From: Lewinellaceae bacterium
Lineage (GTDB): Bacteria; Bacteroidota; Bacteroidia; Chitinophagales; Saprospiraceae
DNA: 64,000 bases
NCBI GenBank assembly: GCA_016711435.1
Contig: JADJSY010000026.1
Span: forward strand, 32,908-96,907
Direction of reading: 5' to 3'
Notes under the pieces: generated by a model
Seen by the model: the letters and a program-made list of their open reading frames with translations, nothing else
What the model was told of the DNA's origin: nothing
Database searches by the model: none
Position numbers and translations under genes: made by a program
Part shown: positions 27,641 to 35,770 of the stretch, in pieces
How positions within the stretch are numbered: the first letter of the stretch is position 1
Layout of the letters: every line of letters begins with the position of its first letter

Positions 27641-27805
27641 CGCTTCAGGGCCAATGAGTGTTAAACTTCCCGAAAGTTTTAGAACTTTCGGGAAGTTAAG
27701 GGTACCAAGTAATATCCTTGGCCAAGCGCTTGCAGCTTCGCAGCACGATAGCGTTGGGGTGGCTTCAAGACACCCCAACGCTACGACGCCTGGCCCTGCC
27801 ATCCG
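27641..27805. repeat. Twin perfect hairpins inside a larger inverted repeat
   Basis: Stem 1: AACTTCCCGAAAGTT (27664-27678), TTAG loop, perfect complement to 27697. Stem 2: TAGCGTTGGGGTG (27749-27761) with its perfect complement at 27771-27783. Both are enclosed by CAGGGCCA (27646) and TGGCCCTG (27790). Fills the gap between convergent sulfatase and oxidoreductase genes; suits two-way termination. Confidence 0.75.
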
Positions 27806-27864
27806 CCCTGCTCCAGTTCCTCTTTGGTCATGAATATTTTTATGAGAACATCAAGTGACTTTAC

Positions 27865-29016
27865 TCACATCCCTACCCACTTACTCTTACTCTTTCCACT
27901 CGCGATCACCTTTTCAATAAACTGCATTCCGCGAACGCCGTCCTGCACGCTGGGGAAGTCCGTGTACATCGGATCGGGTTCCCGGCCTTCTATGCGGGCG
28001 CGGACACAAAAAGCAAAATTGCGGTAGATATTGGCGAAGGCTTCGAGGTAACCTTCCGGGTGCCCGGCGGGAATGCGGGTATGGGCCAGCGATTCAGGGT
28101 ATAGCGGCCCCACGCCGGTGCGGTATATCTGGGTCTGCTTGTCCAACCACTTCACAATCAGGGTGTTGGGCTCCATTTGCCGCCATTCCAGGCCGCCTTT
28201 TTCGCCATACACCCGGATATTCAGGTTGTTTTCTTCGCCGGCGGAAATCTGGCTGGCGTGCAGGATACCTTTGGCGCCGTTGTTAAAGTGCAGCAGCACA
28301 TTGCCGTCGTCGTCGAGCAGGCGGCCTTCCACGAAAGTGCTGATGTCAGCGCAGAGTTCAGTGATATGCAGCCCGGTGATGTATTCGGCCAGATTTTCGG
28401 CGTGGGTACCGATGTCGCCCATCGCGCCGGCGATGCCGCTTCGGGAGGGGTCGGTGCGCCAGGCGGCCTGCTTCGAGCCGGTATCTTCCGCTTTGGTGCT
28501 GAGCCAGCCCTGCGGGTATTCCACCACTACTTTCCGGATCGGGCCGAGTTCGCCGTGCCGGATCATCTGGCGGGCCTGTTTGACCATCGGGTAGCCGGTG
28601 TAGTTGTGCGTGAGGGCAAAAATAAGTCCCGATTTGGCGACGAGTTTTTCCAGGGCCAGTGCTTCTTTCATATTGAAAGACAGGGGTTTGTCGCAAATGA
28701 CATGGAATCCGTTTTCGAGCGCCATTTTGGCCGGAGCGAAGTGGACGTGATTGGGCGTCACGATGCTGACAACCTGCATCCGTTTGTCCGGGCGCAGGCG
28801 TTTTTCCCGTCTGATCATTTCTTCAAACGTGCCGTAACAGCGATCCGGCGGGAGCGACAGTTGTGCCCCGGAAGCGCGGGAGCGTTCGGGATCGCTGCTG
28901 AAAGCGCCGCAAACCAGTTCGATTTCACCGTCCAAAGCGGCAGCCATGCGGTGTACGCCCCCGATAAAGGCGCCTATGCCGCCGCCGACCATGCCCATGC
29001 GTATTTTTTGTTTCAT
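27865..29016 (-). CDS. Gfo/Idh/MocA family oxidoreductase
   Basis: 383 residues. N-terminal Rossmann motif GMVGGGIGAFIGGVHR, then VSIVTPNHVHFAPAKMAL and the family lysine in HVICDKPLS; MGDIGTHAENLAEYI gives the His of the C-terminal domain. These NAD(P)-dependent enzymes oxidise or rearrange sugars such as inositols, 3-keto-sugars and glycosides. No cofactor export signal seen. Convergent with the mannosidase/sulfatase pair, so a role in the same sugar pathway is possible but not shown. The ATG at 29016 follows TTATC-family words. Confidence 0.9.
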   Translation of the reverse strand: MKQKIRMGMVGGGIGAFIGGVHRMAAALDGEIELVCGAFSSDPERSRASGAQLSLPPDRCYGTFEEMIRREKRLRPDKRMQVVSIVTPNHVHFAPAKMALENGFHVICDKPLSFNMKEALALEKLVAKSGLIFALTHNYTGYPMVKQARQMIRHGELGPIRKVVVEYPQGWLSTKAEDTGSKQAAWRTDPSRSGIAGAMGDIGTHAENLAEYITGLHITELCADISTFVEGRLLDDDGNVLLHFNNGAKGILHASQISAGEENNLNIRVYGEKGGLEWRQMEPNTLIVKWLDKQTQIYRTGVGPLYPESLAHTRIPAGHPEGYLEAFANIYRNFAFCVRARIEGREPDPMYTDFPSVQDGVRGMQFIEKVIASGKSKSKWVGM

Positions 29017-29019
29017 GTG

Positions 29020-29100
29020 TTGGTTGTTCGTTATCAGTTATCCGTTATCCGTGTTGATAATCAGGCATTTGCAAGAAAAGGGATGAGGGATGAGGGATAT
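29020..29100. repeat. GCTTGATTATCARCAC-type element plus TGAGGGA words
   Basis: On the minus strand it reads TTGCAAATGCCTGATTATCAACAC, then GGATAACGGATAACTGATAACG leading to the ATG at 29016: the core-plus-tail form of the TTATC family. Next to it (29080-29100) are GGGATGAGGGATGAGGGAT words of another family. Confidence 0.7.
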
Positions 29101-29134
29101 TTTGGCCGCTAAAATCGAACAAACTTTATAAAAA

Positions 29135-30229
29135 TCATGCATCGAAGAAAAAATCATCTTCCAGTTCATAGTACTTCACAAATTCCTTGAATATTTTTTC
29201 CTCCTGGACGGCCTTTATGTTTTTTTGAATGCCCCTGACCATTTCCTTTTGATGGCGGATGTGTTGCTCTATGTTCGCCAGCATCCACGTACGGTTGGGC
29301 GTGTACAGCATGGCGTACAGGTTGCCGTTGCCTTCCGGCGAAACGAGGAAAAGTTCCTGCTCCAGTTCTGACACCTGCTCCTGAAGGGTTTGGTTGAAAT
29401 ACTTGAGCTGGGCGTTGTCAAAATCGGCAAATACATTGTCGCGCTCACTGAGCAGCGACATTTGCAGTTCGAGGAGCCGCAAGTGATCGTCGGCCTCGTA
29501 GGCGGCGGTGATTTGTTTCATCACCTCGGTTTTTTCCAGGCGGCGTTGTTCGTCCGGCTCTTTATCGGGGTGAAAATGCCGGATCAGGTCTATGTATATC
29601 TTTTTGGCGGTTTTTTTGACGCTGCTTTCGGCGGCTAACTGGCTGTCTGTCTTTCCTTTTTTGGCGCGTTTTTCAGCCCGCTCACGTTCGGCGGCTTCGT
29701 ATTCAGCCTGTTTGGCATTTATTTTTTCGTGTATTCTTTCAGGATCGTTCAGATCGTCCACTTCGATTTCCATGTCGAACATATCGTTCATCATTTGGGC
29801 CGTCATTTCTTTCATATCCTGCTCCATTTCTTCCCTGATCTCCTCGTAACTGCGTCCGCTGTCTTCATATTGGGCGTAGAGTTCCTGCAATTCCAAGTCA
29901 TCTTTGTAAAAAGACGTTTCGAGCAAACGCCCCACTTCTTCCAGCAGGATCAAACCAAATTTTTCCTTTTGTTTTTTGCCCAGTTTGTGGCGAAACGGAC
30001 TGTTGTTCAAAACCATGATCCAGTCGCGGCAGGCGGCCATGGCGGCTTTTTCGGCGGGGGTTACGCGGGCTTCGCCGATACGGCGCAGTTCCAGATCCAA
30101 TTCTTTGGTTTGTTCAATTTCGTGGCGCAGGGTTTCGATCTTTTTCACGAGGGAATTAAACCGCTTTTGCTCTTTGCTGAGTGTTTTGTCTGGTTGTTTG
30201 ACCTGAACGATCTGGAGGTGTTTGGACAT
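29135..30229 (-). CDS. J-domain (DnaJ-like) protein
   Basis: 364 residues, highly charged. The N-terminal half is mostly coiled coil (RFNSLVKKIETLRHEIEQ; EIREEMEQDMKEMTAQM). The J domain lies at about 205-255 with the HPD tripeptide in YIDLIRHFHPDKEPDEQ, so it should stimulate a DnaK ATPase. A further helical C-terminal region follows. J domain near the middle with no zinc fingers or signal sequence means a type III cytoplasmic J protein of unknown client. ATG at 30229; directly upstream is an odd G-rich tract. Confidence 0.85.
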   Translation of the reverse strand: MSKHLQIVQVKQPDKTLSKEQKRFNSLVKKIETLRHEIEQTKELDLELRRIGEARVTPAEKAAMAACRDWIMVLNNSPFRHKLGKKQKEKFGLILLEEVGRLLETSFYKDDLELQELYAQYEDSGRSYEEIREEMEQDMKEMTAQMMNDMFDMEIEVDDLNDPERIHEKINAKQAEYEAAERERAEKRAKKGKTDSQLAAESSVKKTAKKIYIDLIRHFHPDKEPDEQRRLEKTEVMKQITAAYEADDHLRLLELQMSLLSERDNVFADFDNAQLKYFNQTLQEQVSELEQELFLVSPEGNGNLYAMLYTPNRTWMLANIEQHIRHQKEMVRGIQKNIKAVQEEKIFKEFVKYYELEDDFFFDA

Positions 30230-30273
30230 GGTTAATTAACTTTTTCCAGCTTTGCTCTTCCTTTCACACCTGG

Positions 30274-30326
30274 GCGGGGGCCGCCGGCGGGGGGGGGGGG
30301 GCGCGGGGGGGGGGGGCGGGGGCCCC
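30274..30326. other. G-tract, probable sequence artefact
   Basis: About 50 bases almost wholly G with scattered C (12-base and longer G runs). It differs sharply from the AT-rich bases on both sides, resembles 5203-5250 and 44991-45060, and sits where a hairpin would be expected between genes. Confidence 0.6.
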
Positions 30327-30503
30327 GAAGAGTTGTTTTCAATTCGTTCTTTGTTGATTAATCCAGGTATTTATCATCCCGAATGAGCAAGGCCATACTT
30401 TCTTAGAATAGTTTTGCTGATGATTACCACAAAGCGTGTTTGTTAAGACCTGCAAATTTCAAAATAAAATTACACTTTTCAAAATTTTATCACGAAAAAC
30501 AAA

Positions 30504-30538
30504 ACCGGCTGCCTGCGTTCAATACGTAGGCAGCCGGT
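30504..30538 (-). terminator. Rho-independent terminator of the aconitase gene
   Basis: ACCGGCTGCCTGCGT pairs with ACGTAGGCAGCCGGT (one G-T wobble on the transcript) with a 5-base loop; on the minus strand a T-rich tract (30485-30503) follows. Starts about 26 bases past the aconitase stop codon. Confidence 0.85.
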
Positions 30539-30564
30539 GAATGATTTCCCTAAAGGGTTCGGGG

Positions 30565-32829
30565 CTACTTCACGCCAAAATCCTTGCGGATTTTATTCAG
30601 CGCTGAACCCGCTTGTACCCATTCTATTTGTTGCTCATTGTACGTATGGTTGACGGCAAATTTTTCCTGCGTGCCATCGCTGTGGTCGAGTACGATGGTC
30701 AGTTGTTTGCCGGGGGCGAAGGATTCGAAACCCTGGATGCTCACTTTGTCGTCCTGGCGCACCTTGTCGTAATCGGCAGGATTGGCAAAAGTCAGCGCCA
30801 GCATACCCTGTTTTTTCAGGTTGGTCTGGTGGATACGGGCGAACGATTTCACCACAACCGCTTTTACGCCGAGGTAGCGCGGTTCCATGGCTGCGTGTTC
30901 GCGGCTGGAGCCTTCACCGAGGTTTTCCTCACCAAAAATGATGGTGCCGATGCCTTTTTTCTGATAAAAACGCGCCGAAGCCGGGACTTCCATGTATTGG
31001 CCTGTTTCGATATTGAGCACGTTGTTGCGTTCGCCGTTGAATGCGTTTTCAGCGCCGATATAGCAGTTGTTGGAAATATTTTCCAGGTGACCGCGGTATT
31101 TCAGCCAGGGGCCTGCCATCGAAATATGGTCGGTCGTACATTTGCCTTTGGCTTTGATCAGAACGCGCATATTTTGCAGTTCACCATTGCCGATCGGTGC
31201 GAATGGTTTCAACAATTGCAGGCGATCCGATTTTTTATCCACGGCTATTTTAATCGCGCCTTTGGCCGGAGCGATATAACCGGCGTCTTCCACGGCGAAA
31301 CCCGCTTTCGGCAACTCGATCCCTTTTGGCGGGTCGAGTTTCACCGTTTCGCCGTTCCGGTTGATGAGCGTACTTTTTTTCGGGTTGAAGGTCAGGTCGC
31401 CGGCGATGGCAAAAGCCGTCACAATTTCGGGAGAAGCCACAAAAGCGTGTGTATTCGGGTTGCCGTCGTTGCGGCTGGTAAAGTTCCGGTTGAACGAAGT
31501 CATGATCGAGTTCGCGCGCTTTTTGTCGTCCATGTGCCGCGCCCACTGCCCGATGCAGGGACCGCAGGCATTGGCCATTACTACGCCGCCGATATTTTTG
31601 AAGTTGTCCAGCAGGCCGTCGCGTTGCGCGGTGTAGCGGATCAGTTCGGAACCCGGCGTGATGGTGAATTCGGAGCGAACTTCCAGGTTTTTCTCCTTTG
31701 CCTGCCGCGCAATAGAAGCGGCGCGGGTGAGGTCTTCATAACTGGAGTTGGTGCAGGAGCCGATGAGACCTACTTCCAGTTTGACCGGGTATTTGTTTTT
31801 CTTCACGGCTGCCGCAAATTTGGACAGCGGCCAGGCCAAATCCGGCGTGAATGGACCGTTGATATGCGGTTCGAGTTTGCTCAGGTCGATTTCAATGACC
31901 TGATCGAAGTATTTTTCCGGATTGGCGTAGCATTCCGCATCGCCGGTGAGGTAATCGGCCACCTTGTTGCATAGTGCCGCCACTTTATTGCGGCCGGTTG
32001 CTTTGAGGTAGCGAGCCATACTTTTGTCGTAGCCGAAGGTGGAGGTGGTTGCTCCGATTTCAGCGCCCATGTTGCAGATGGTGCCTTTACCCGTTGCGCT
32101 CATGTTTTGTGCGCCGGGGCCGAAGTACTCGACGATAGCGCCCGTGCCGCCTTTTACGGTCAGGATACCTGCTACTTTCAGGATCACGTCTTTGGGCGAA
32201 GTCCAGCCGCGCAATTTGCCGGTGAGTTTCACACCGATCAGTTTGGGCATTTGTAGTTCCCAGGCCATACCGGCCATGGCATCCACCGCGTCGGCGCCGC
32301 CGACACCGATGGCGACCATACCCAGGCCGCCTGCGTTGACGGTGTGCGAGTCGGTACCGATCATCATACCGCCGGGAAAGGCATAATTTTCCAGCACAAT
32401 CTGGTGGATGATACCTGCGCCGGGTTTCCAGAATCCGATGCCGTATTTTTGAGAAACCGTGGACAGGAAGTCGAACACCTCTTTATTTTTGTCCAATGCG
32501 ACAATCATGTCTTTCTCCGCGCCGACTTCTGCGGTAATCAGGTGGTCGCAGTGTACGGTACTGGGCACGGCCACTTTTTTCCGGCCACAAGTCATAAACT
32601 GGAGCAAAGCCATTTGTGCAGTTGCGTCCTGCATAGCGACCCGGTCAACCTGAAAAAACACATAATCGGAACCGCGCTTATAGTCGGCCAGCGGGCTGTC
32701 GGCATGCAAGTGGGCGAAAAGAATTTTTTCGGAGAGGGTGAGGGGACGTTTCAGTTTAGCCTTCGCAGCATCTACGCGGGCAGGGAAGTTTTGATAAAAC
32801 TCCCGGATCATTTTCAGGTCAAAAATCAT
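30565..32829 (-). CDS. acn: Aconitate hydratase (mitochondrial-type aconitase)
   Basis: 754 residues, the usual length of the mitochondrial-type enzyme. Catalyses citrate to isocitrate in the TCA cycle in the cytoplasm. The three [4Fe-4S] cysteines are present in [11 protein letters not shown] and [29 protein letters not shown] and the C-terminal swivel domain with [15 protein letters not shown] are conserved. ATG at 32829. It has its own terminator and a likely promoter at 32953-32960. The only TCA enzyme in the window. Confidence 0.96.
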   Translation of the reverse strand: MIFDLKMIREFYQNFPARVDAAKAKLKRPLTLSEKILFAHLHADSPLADYKRGSDYVFFQVDRVAMQDATAQMALLQFMTCGRKKVAVPSTVHCDHLITAEVGAEKDMIVALDKNKEVFDFLSTVSQKYGIGFWKPGAGIIHQIVLENYAFPGGMMIGTDSHTVNAGGLGMVAIGVGGADAVDAMAGMAWELQMPKLIGVKLTGKLRGWTSPKDVILKVAGILTVKGGTGAIVEYFGPGAQNMSATGKGTICNMGAEIGATTSTFGYDKSMARYLKATGRNKVAALCNKVADYLTGDAECYANPEKYFDQVIEIDLSKLEPHINGPFTPDLAWPLSKFAAAVKKNKYPVKLEVGLIGSCTNSSYEDLTRAASIARQAKEKNLEVRSEFTITPGSELIRYTAQRDGLLDNFKNIGGVVMANACGPCIGQWARHMDDKKRANSIMTSFNRNFTSRNDGNPNTHAFVASPEIVTAFAIAGDLTFNPKKSTLINRNGETVKLDPPKGIELPKAGFAVEDAGYIAPAKGAIKIAVDKKSDRLQLLKPFAPIGNGELQNMRVLIKAKGKCTTDHISMAGPWLKYRGHLENISNNCYIGAENAFNGERNNVLNIETGQYMEVPASARFYQKKGIGTIIFGEENLGEGSSREHAAMEPRYLGVKAVVVKSFARIHQTNLKKQGMLALTFANPADYDKVRQDDKVSIQGFESFAPGKQLTIVLDHSDGTQEKFAVNHTYNEQQIEWVQAGSALNKIRKDFGVK

Positions 32830-32952
32830 CGTTCAATCGTGATGAATGTGCATTCAGCATGTTATTCAAGCACCGCAACAAATTTATCGCCGGAAGCAGG
32901 GATTGGTCATACGGAATGCACAGGTGGAATGAATTTTATATCAAAAAGTGGG

Positions 32953-32960
32953 CAAATGTA
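32953..32960 (-). promoter_or_regulatory. Promoter -7 element (TACATTTG) of the aconitase gene
   Basis: Exact TAnnTTTG on the minus strand, 124 bases before the ATG; a TTTTG lies 13 bases upstream, closer than the usual spacing of about 20. Confidence 0.5.
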
Positions 32961-33237
32961 GTTGAATTTGCTGCAAAACTGGAACGGATGGCAAGACAAA
33001 AAGTTTGAATGCATAGAAGAATCTACTCAATGAATAATCTGCCCCGCTCGGCATACATTTTTTAGAAGTGTATGAATTGTTTTTGAAAAAAACTGACTTT
33101 ATCCAAAAAACAGACAAATGGCTGACAAAACTGTTATAATTTAGAATTGTAGAATATTTTTCAAACGATCTTTGAATTTGTTTTAAAATATAAAAAAATC
33201 CCCAGGCAGTTGATTTAATTGTAAGTAGATGTGAAAA

Positions 33238-33245
33238 TAGTTTTG
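33238..33245 (+). promoter_or_regulatory. Promoter -7 element (TAGTTTTG) of the TetR gene
   Basis: Exact TAnnTTTG match 71 bases before the TetR ATG; TTG at 33219-33221 is 16 bases upstream. The rest of the 486-base divergent gap (32830-33315) is AT-rich with no gene. A repeat lies between this element and the ATG, so it would be transcribed in the leader. Confidence 0.45.
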
Positions 33246-33254
33246 ATTAAATGT

Positions 33255-33311
33255 TCTGCAAATGCTTGATTATCAACACTGATAACCAATAACTAATAAC
33301 GGATAACTACT
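33255..33311 (+). repeat. Core-plus-tail TTATC element before the TetR gene
   Basis: Core TGCAAATGCTTGATTATC plus AACAC, then tail TGATAACCAATAACTAATAA and CGGATAACTAC, ending five bases before the ATG. A near-exact inverted copy follows the TetR stop. Confidence 0.8.
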
Positions 33312-33315
33312 TGAT

Positions 33316-33906
33316 ATGAAAAATAACCCAAAACGAGACCTGATACTGCGATCGGGCAGTGAGTGTTTTGCCCGCTATGGCTACGATAAAACCACACTCG
33401 ATGATATTGGCAGAAGGGCCGGCCTCAACAAAGCAAGCCTGTATTACTATTTTAAAAACAAGGAGGAGATTTTTATTGCAGTGGTATTGGCGGATACACA
33501 GACCTTTATTGCAGATTTGAAAGTTAAAACCCAGGCATTTCCCGATGTGCGGAGGCAAATTCGGTTTTACCTGTCTGAACGCATCCGGCGGTATGGAGAG
33601 GTGTTGCACCTCACCCGCCGTTCGATAGAAAACTGGCAACCTTTAGAAGCCATGTTTGATGAAGTATATCGGGTAACAAAAGCCCTGGAGGTGGTTTTTC
33701 TGGCAGAAATGTTAAAAAGAGGCGTGGCTAACAATGCTTTTAATTTCACCGAACCAACGGCTTCCGTTGCCGAAAGTTTGTTTCATCTGTCCGATGCGCT
33801 GAAACATGAGGTAGCCTACACCACGCAACACCTGCGCCCGGAAGCAGCGGATTTTTCGATCGCCGTGGAACGTATGGAGCGCCTGCTTAAACTTATTCTT
33901 GGTTAG
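33316..33906 (+). CDS. TetR/AcrR family transcriptional regulator
   Basis: 196 residues. Residues 8-55 form the TetR helix-turn-helix (ECFARYGYDKTTLDDIGRRAG, LNKASLYYYFKNKEEIF). The all-helical ligand domain follows and cannot be matched to a ligand. The SDR gene 125 bases downstream on the same strand is a possible target, inferred from position only. ATG at 33316; last codons GGT TAG run into the repeat (GGTTAGTTGTTAAG), so the repeat supplies the stop. Confidence 0.93.
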   Translation: MKNNPKRDLILRSGSECFARYGYDKTTLDDIGRRAGLNKASLYYYFKNKEEIFIAVVLADTQTFIADLKVKTQAFPDVRRQIRFYLSERIRRYGEVLHLTRRSIENWQPLEAMFDEVYRVTKALEVVFLAEMLKRGVANNAFNFTEPTASVAESLFHLSDALKHEVAYTTQHLRPEAADFSIAVERMERLLKLILG

Positions 33907-33970
33907 TTGTTAAGTGGTTATTGGTTATTAGTTATTTGTGTTGATAATCAATCATTTACAAATAGTTTAA
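33907..33970 (-). repeat. Inverted copy of the core-plus-tail element after the TetR gene
   Basis: On the minus strand: GTAAATGATTGATTATC, AACAC, then AAATAACTAATAACCAATAACC. Aligns with 33255-33311 over most of its length, so the TetR gene is flanked by inverted copies with the tails facing it. Confidence 0.75.
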
Positions 33971-33999
33971 CCAAAACTAATTTTTTTCCTTGATTACTT

Positions 34000-34031
34000 A
34001 TCCTCATTCCTCATTCCTCATTCCTCAATAC
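34000..34031. repeat. CATTCCTCATTCC words before the SDR start
   Basis: Three tandem CTCATTC(C) words (34001-34026) end six bases before the ATG at 34032. Single-sided: no complementary arm nearby. Confidence 0.5.
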
Positions 34032-34817
34032 ATGAATCTTTCTCTCATTGGTAAAAATGCTCTCGTGGGCGGCGCGAGCGCCGGGATTGGCCGGGCTGTC
34101 GCAATAGAACTGGCCGCCTTGGGCGCTCAAGTCATACTGGTGGCCCGCACAGAAAGCACACTACAGGAAACAATCGCCGCATTGGACGCGGCGCAGGGTC
34201 AGCAACACCGGTATATCGTTGCGGATTTTTCGGACAGTAAAATGCTGCTGGAAAAAGTGCGGCAGCTCCTCGAAGACACCGACATCCATATTCTGGTCAA
34301 TAACACCGGTGGCCCCCCGGGCGGCCTGATTACGGAAGCCACGGAAAACGCTTTTGCCAACGCCTGGCACAACCACCTGATTTGCAACCAGTTGCTGGCA
34401 CAGGCGGTACTGCCCGGTATGAAAAAAGCCGGATATGGACGCATCCTGAATATTATCAGTACCTCGGTAAAAGAGCCGTTGGACAACCTGGGCGTGTCCA
34501 ACACCACGCGCTGGGCAGTAGCGGGATGGGCCAAAACCTGGGCCAATGAAGTGGGGCAATGGGGTATCACGGTGAACAATATCCTTCCCGGATATACCCG
34601 TACCGGTCGTCTGATGGAAATTGTGAAAAACCGGGCTGCGTCCAGTGGCCAGTCGGCAGAAACGGTGGAAAGCCAATTGAAAAACCATGTGCCGGCGCGA
34701 CGTTTTGCGGAACCCGCAGAGGTGGCTGCTGCCGTGGCGTTTCTGGCAAGCCCGGCAGCAGGATATATTAATGGGGTGAATCTGCCGGTGGATGGGGGGC
34801 GCACGAAGAGTTTGTAA
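34032..34817 (+). CDS. SDR family oxidoreductase with atypical catalytic residues
   Basis: 261 residues from the ATG at 34032; the longer open frame starts inside repeat words. Rossmann motif GGASAGIGRAVAIELAALG and VNNTGGPPGG (NNxG) are normal, as is the Ser in IISTSVKEP. Where most SDRs have Y-x-x-x-K there is SNTTRWAVAGWAKTWANE: Ser replaces Tyr and Arg replaces Lys. A subgroup of SDRs with S-N-x-x-R at this position is known among ketoacyl-reductase-like proteins, so this is probably a family trait and not damage. Substrate unknown. C-terminus GYINGVNLPVDGG is typical. Confidence 0.85.
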   Translation: MNLSLIGKNALVGGASAGIGRAVAIELAALGAQVILVARTESTLQETIAALDAAQGQQHRYIVADFSDSKMLLEKVRQLLEDTDIHILVNNTGGPPGGLITEATENAFANAWHNHLICNQLLAQAVLPGMKKAGYGRILNIISTSVKEPLDNLGVSNTTRWAVAGWAKTWANEVGQWGITVNNILPGYTRTGRLMEIVKNRAASSGQSAETVESQLKNHVPARRFAEPAEVAAAVAFLASPAAGYINGVNLPVDGGRTKSL

Positions 34818-34819
34818 TA

Positions 34820-34903
34820 GGTTGAGAATGTTGAGGGTTGATTGTTGAGGGTGGTAACTCAAACCATGAGTTACCACCCTCAACCCTCAACAATCTCAAC
34901 TAT
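34820..34903. repeat. GTTGAGGG-word inverted repeat
   Basis: Left arm GGTTGAGAATGTTGAGGG, TTGATTGTTGAGGGTGGTAACTC; right arm GAGTTACCACCCTCAACCC, TCAACAATCTCAAC; loop AAACCAT. Almost perfect over about 38 bases. Begins three bases after the SDR stop codon. Confidence 0.85.
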
Positions 34904-34915
34904 AACCATAAAAAA

Positions 34916-34943
34916 GGCCGCTTCGTCTGACAACGAGGCGGCC
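34916..34943 (-). terminator. Rho-independent terminator of the sigma-factor gene
   Basis: On the minus strand GGCCGCCTCGT, loop, ACGAAGCGGCC followed by six T. Begins 26 bases after the sigma-factor stop codon. Confidence 0.9.
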
Positions 34944-34969
34944 CCTGAAAACAAGCGGTACTGCAAAAC

Positions 34970-35489
34970 TTAGTTCGGATGGAAACCGTAGTTAGACATA
35001 ATTTTGTCTTTCAACTCTTTGCGGGCAAAGAAGATGCGGCTTTTTACTGTTCCGAGCGGCAATTCCAACTCGTCGGCAATTTCCTGGTACTTGAAACCTT
35101 CAAAATGCATGAGGAAAGGAACCCGGATACTGTCATCCAAAGAGGAGACCATCCCGTTCAGTTCTTTTAGCATAATCCCGCCTTCCGCTGCGTTGGTTGT
35201 AGCATGACTGCCGGAATTCAGGTAATATTGATTGTCGGTTGTATCAAGAATGGTGTTGGACTTTGACTTTCTTGCGGTAGTTGTTGATGAAGATGTTTTT
35301 CATGATCGTAAACATCCACGCCTTAAAGTTCGTGTCCGGCTGAAATTTATCGCGGTTAAATAATGCGCGATAAGCGGTTTCCTGATACAGGTCCTTGGCG
35401 TCTTCCACATTCTTCGTCAGGTTATAGGCGAAGGAGTGTAGAAGCGTAGTCAAAGTATTCAGTTTAGTATTGAATTCCATGGGTGTCAT
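34970..35489 (-). pseudogene. RNA polymerase ECF-type sigma factor, one-base frameshift
   Basis: Two overlapping pieces. 35489-35244 holds sigma region 2 (LHSFAYNLTKNVEDAKDLYQETAYRAL, FKAWMFTIMKNIFINNYRKK). 35173-34970 holds region 4 (MVSSLDDSIRVPFLMHFEGF, YQEIADELELPLGTVKSRIF). One extra base in AAGAAAGTC near 35265 separates them; removing one A gives a continuous KKSKSNTILDTTDNQYYLNSG linker, typical of short Bacteroidota ECF sigma factors of about 170 residues. No anti-sigma gene is adjacent. Promoter and terminator are both intact, so the frameshift may be a sequence error. Confidence 0.85.
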
Positions 35490-35520
35490 GGCGGCCTCCT
35501 TTTTTGTTTAATTGATGCTC

Positions 35521-35552
35521 CAAAGGTAATAACTTGTTTAACGGTATCCAAA
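35521..35552 (-). promoter_or_regulatory. Promoter of the sigma-factor gene
   Basis: On the minus strand TTTG (35552-35549), 20 bases, TACCTTTG (35528-35521): the best full match in the window to the Bacteroidota TTTG-N20-TAnnTTTG promoter, giving a leader of about 25 bases before the ATG at 35489. Confidence 0.8.
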
Positions 35553-35770
35553 TGTTTCTTCAACAAAAAAATGATAATCGGCGACAAAAGTATATGTCAC
35601 AACACTTAATATTGACTTAAGTAATTGATAATCATTTACTTAAATTATTTTGACAAAATCTACAAAAAAATATTTTTCAATAAAAATTGAAAGAAGAAGT
35701 TATTGTATACCGGTCAAAAGCAAATTTTGTTGAACTATTTCAAAGGTGTTATTAAACATTCGGAGGTTGC

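Noticed and set aside
28177..29112. 311-residue plus-strand open frame
   Set aside because: Antisense of the Gfo/Idh/MocA gene and extends into a word repeat.
30613..31974. 453-residue plus-strand open frame
   Set aside because: Antisense of aconitase, whose Fe-S and substrate motifs are complete.
33255..33970. Insertion sequence or transposon carrying TetR
   Set aside because: Inverted flanks are present but there is no transposase and no target-site duplication; the same repeats flank unrelated genes singly.
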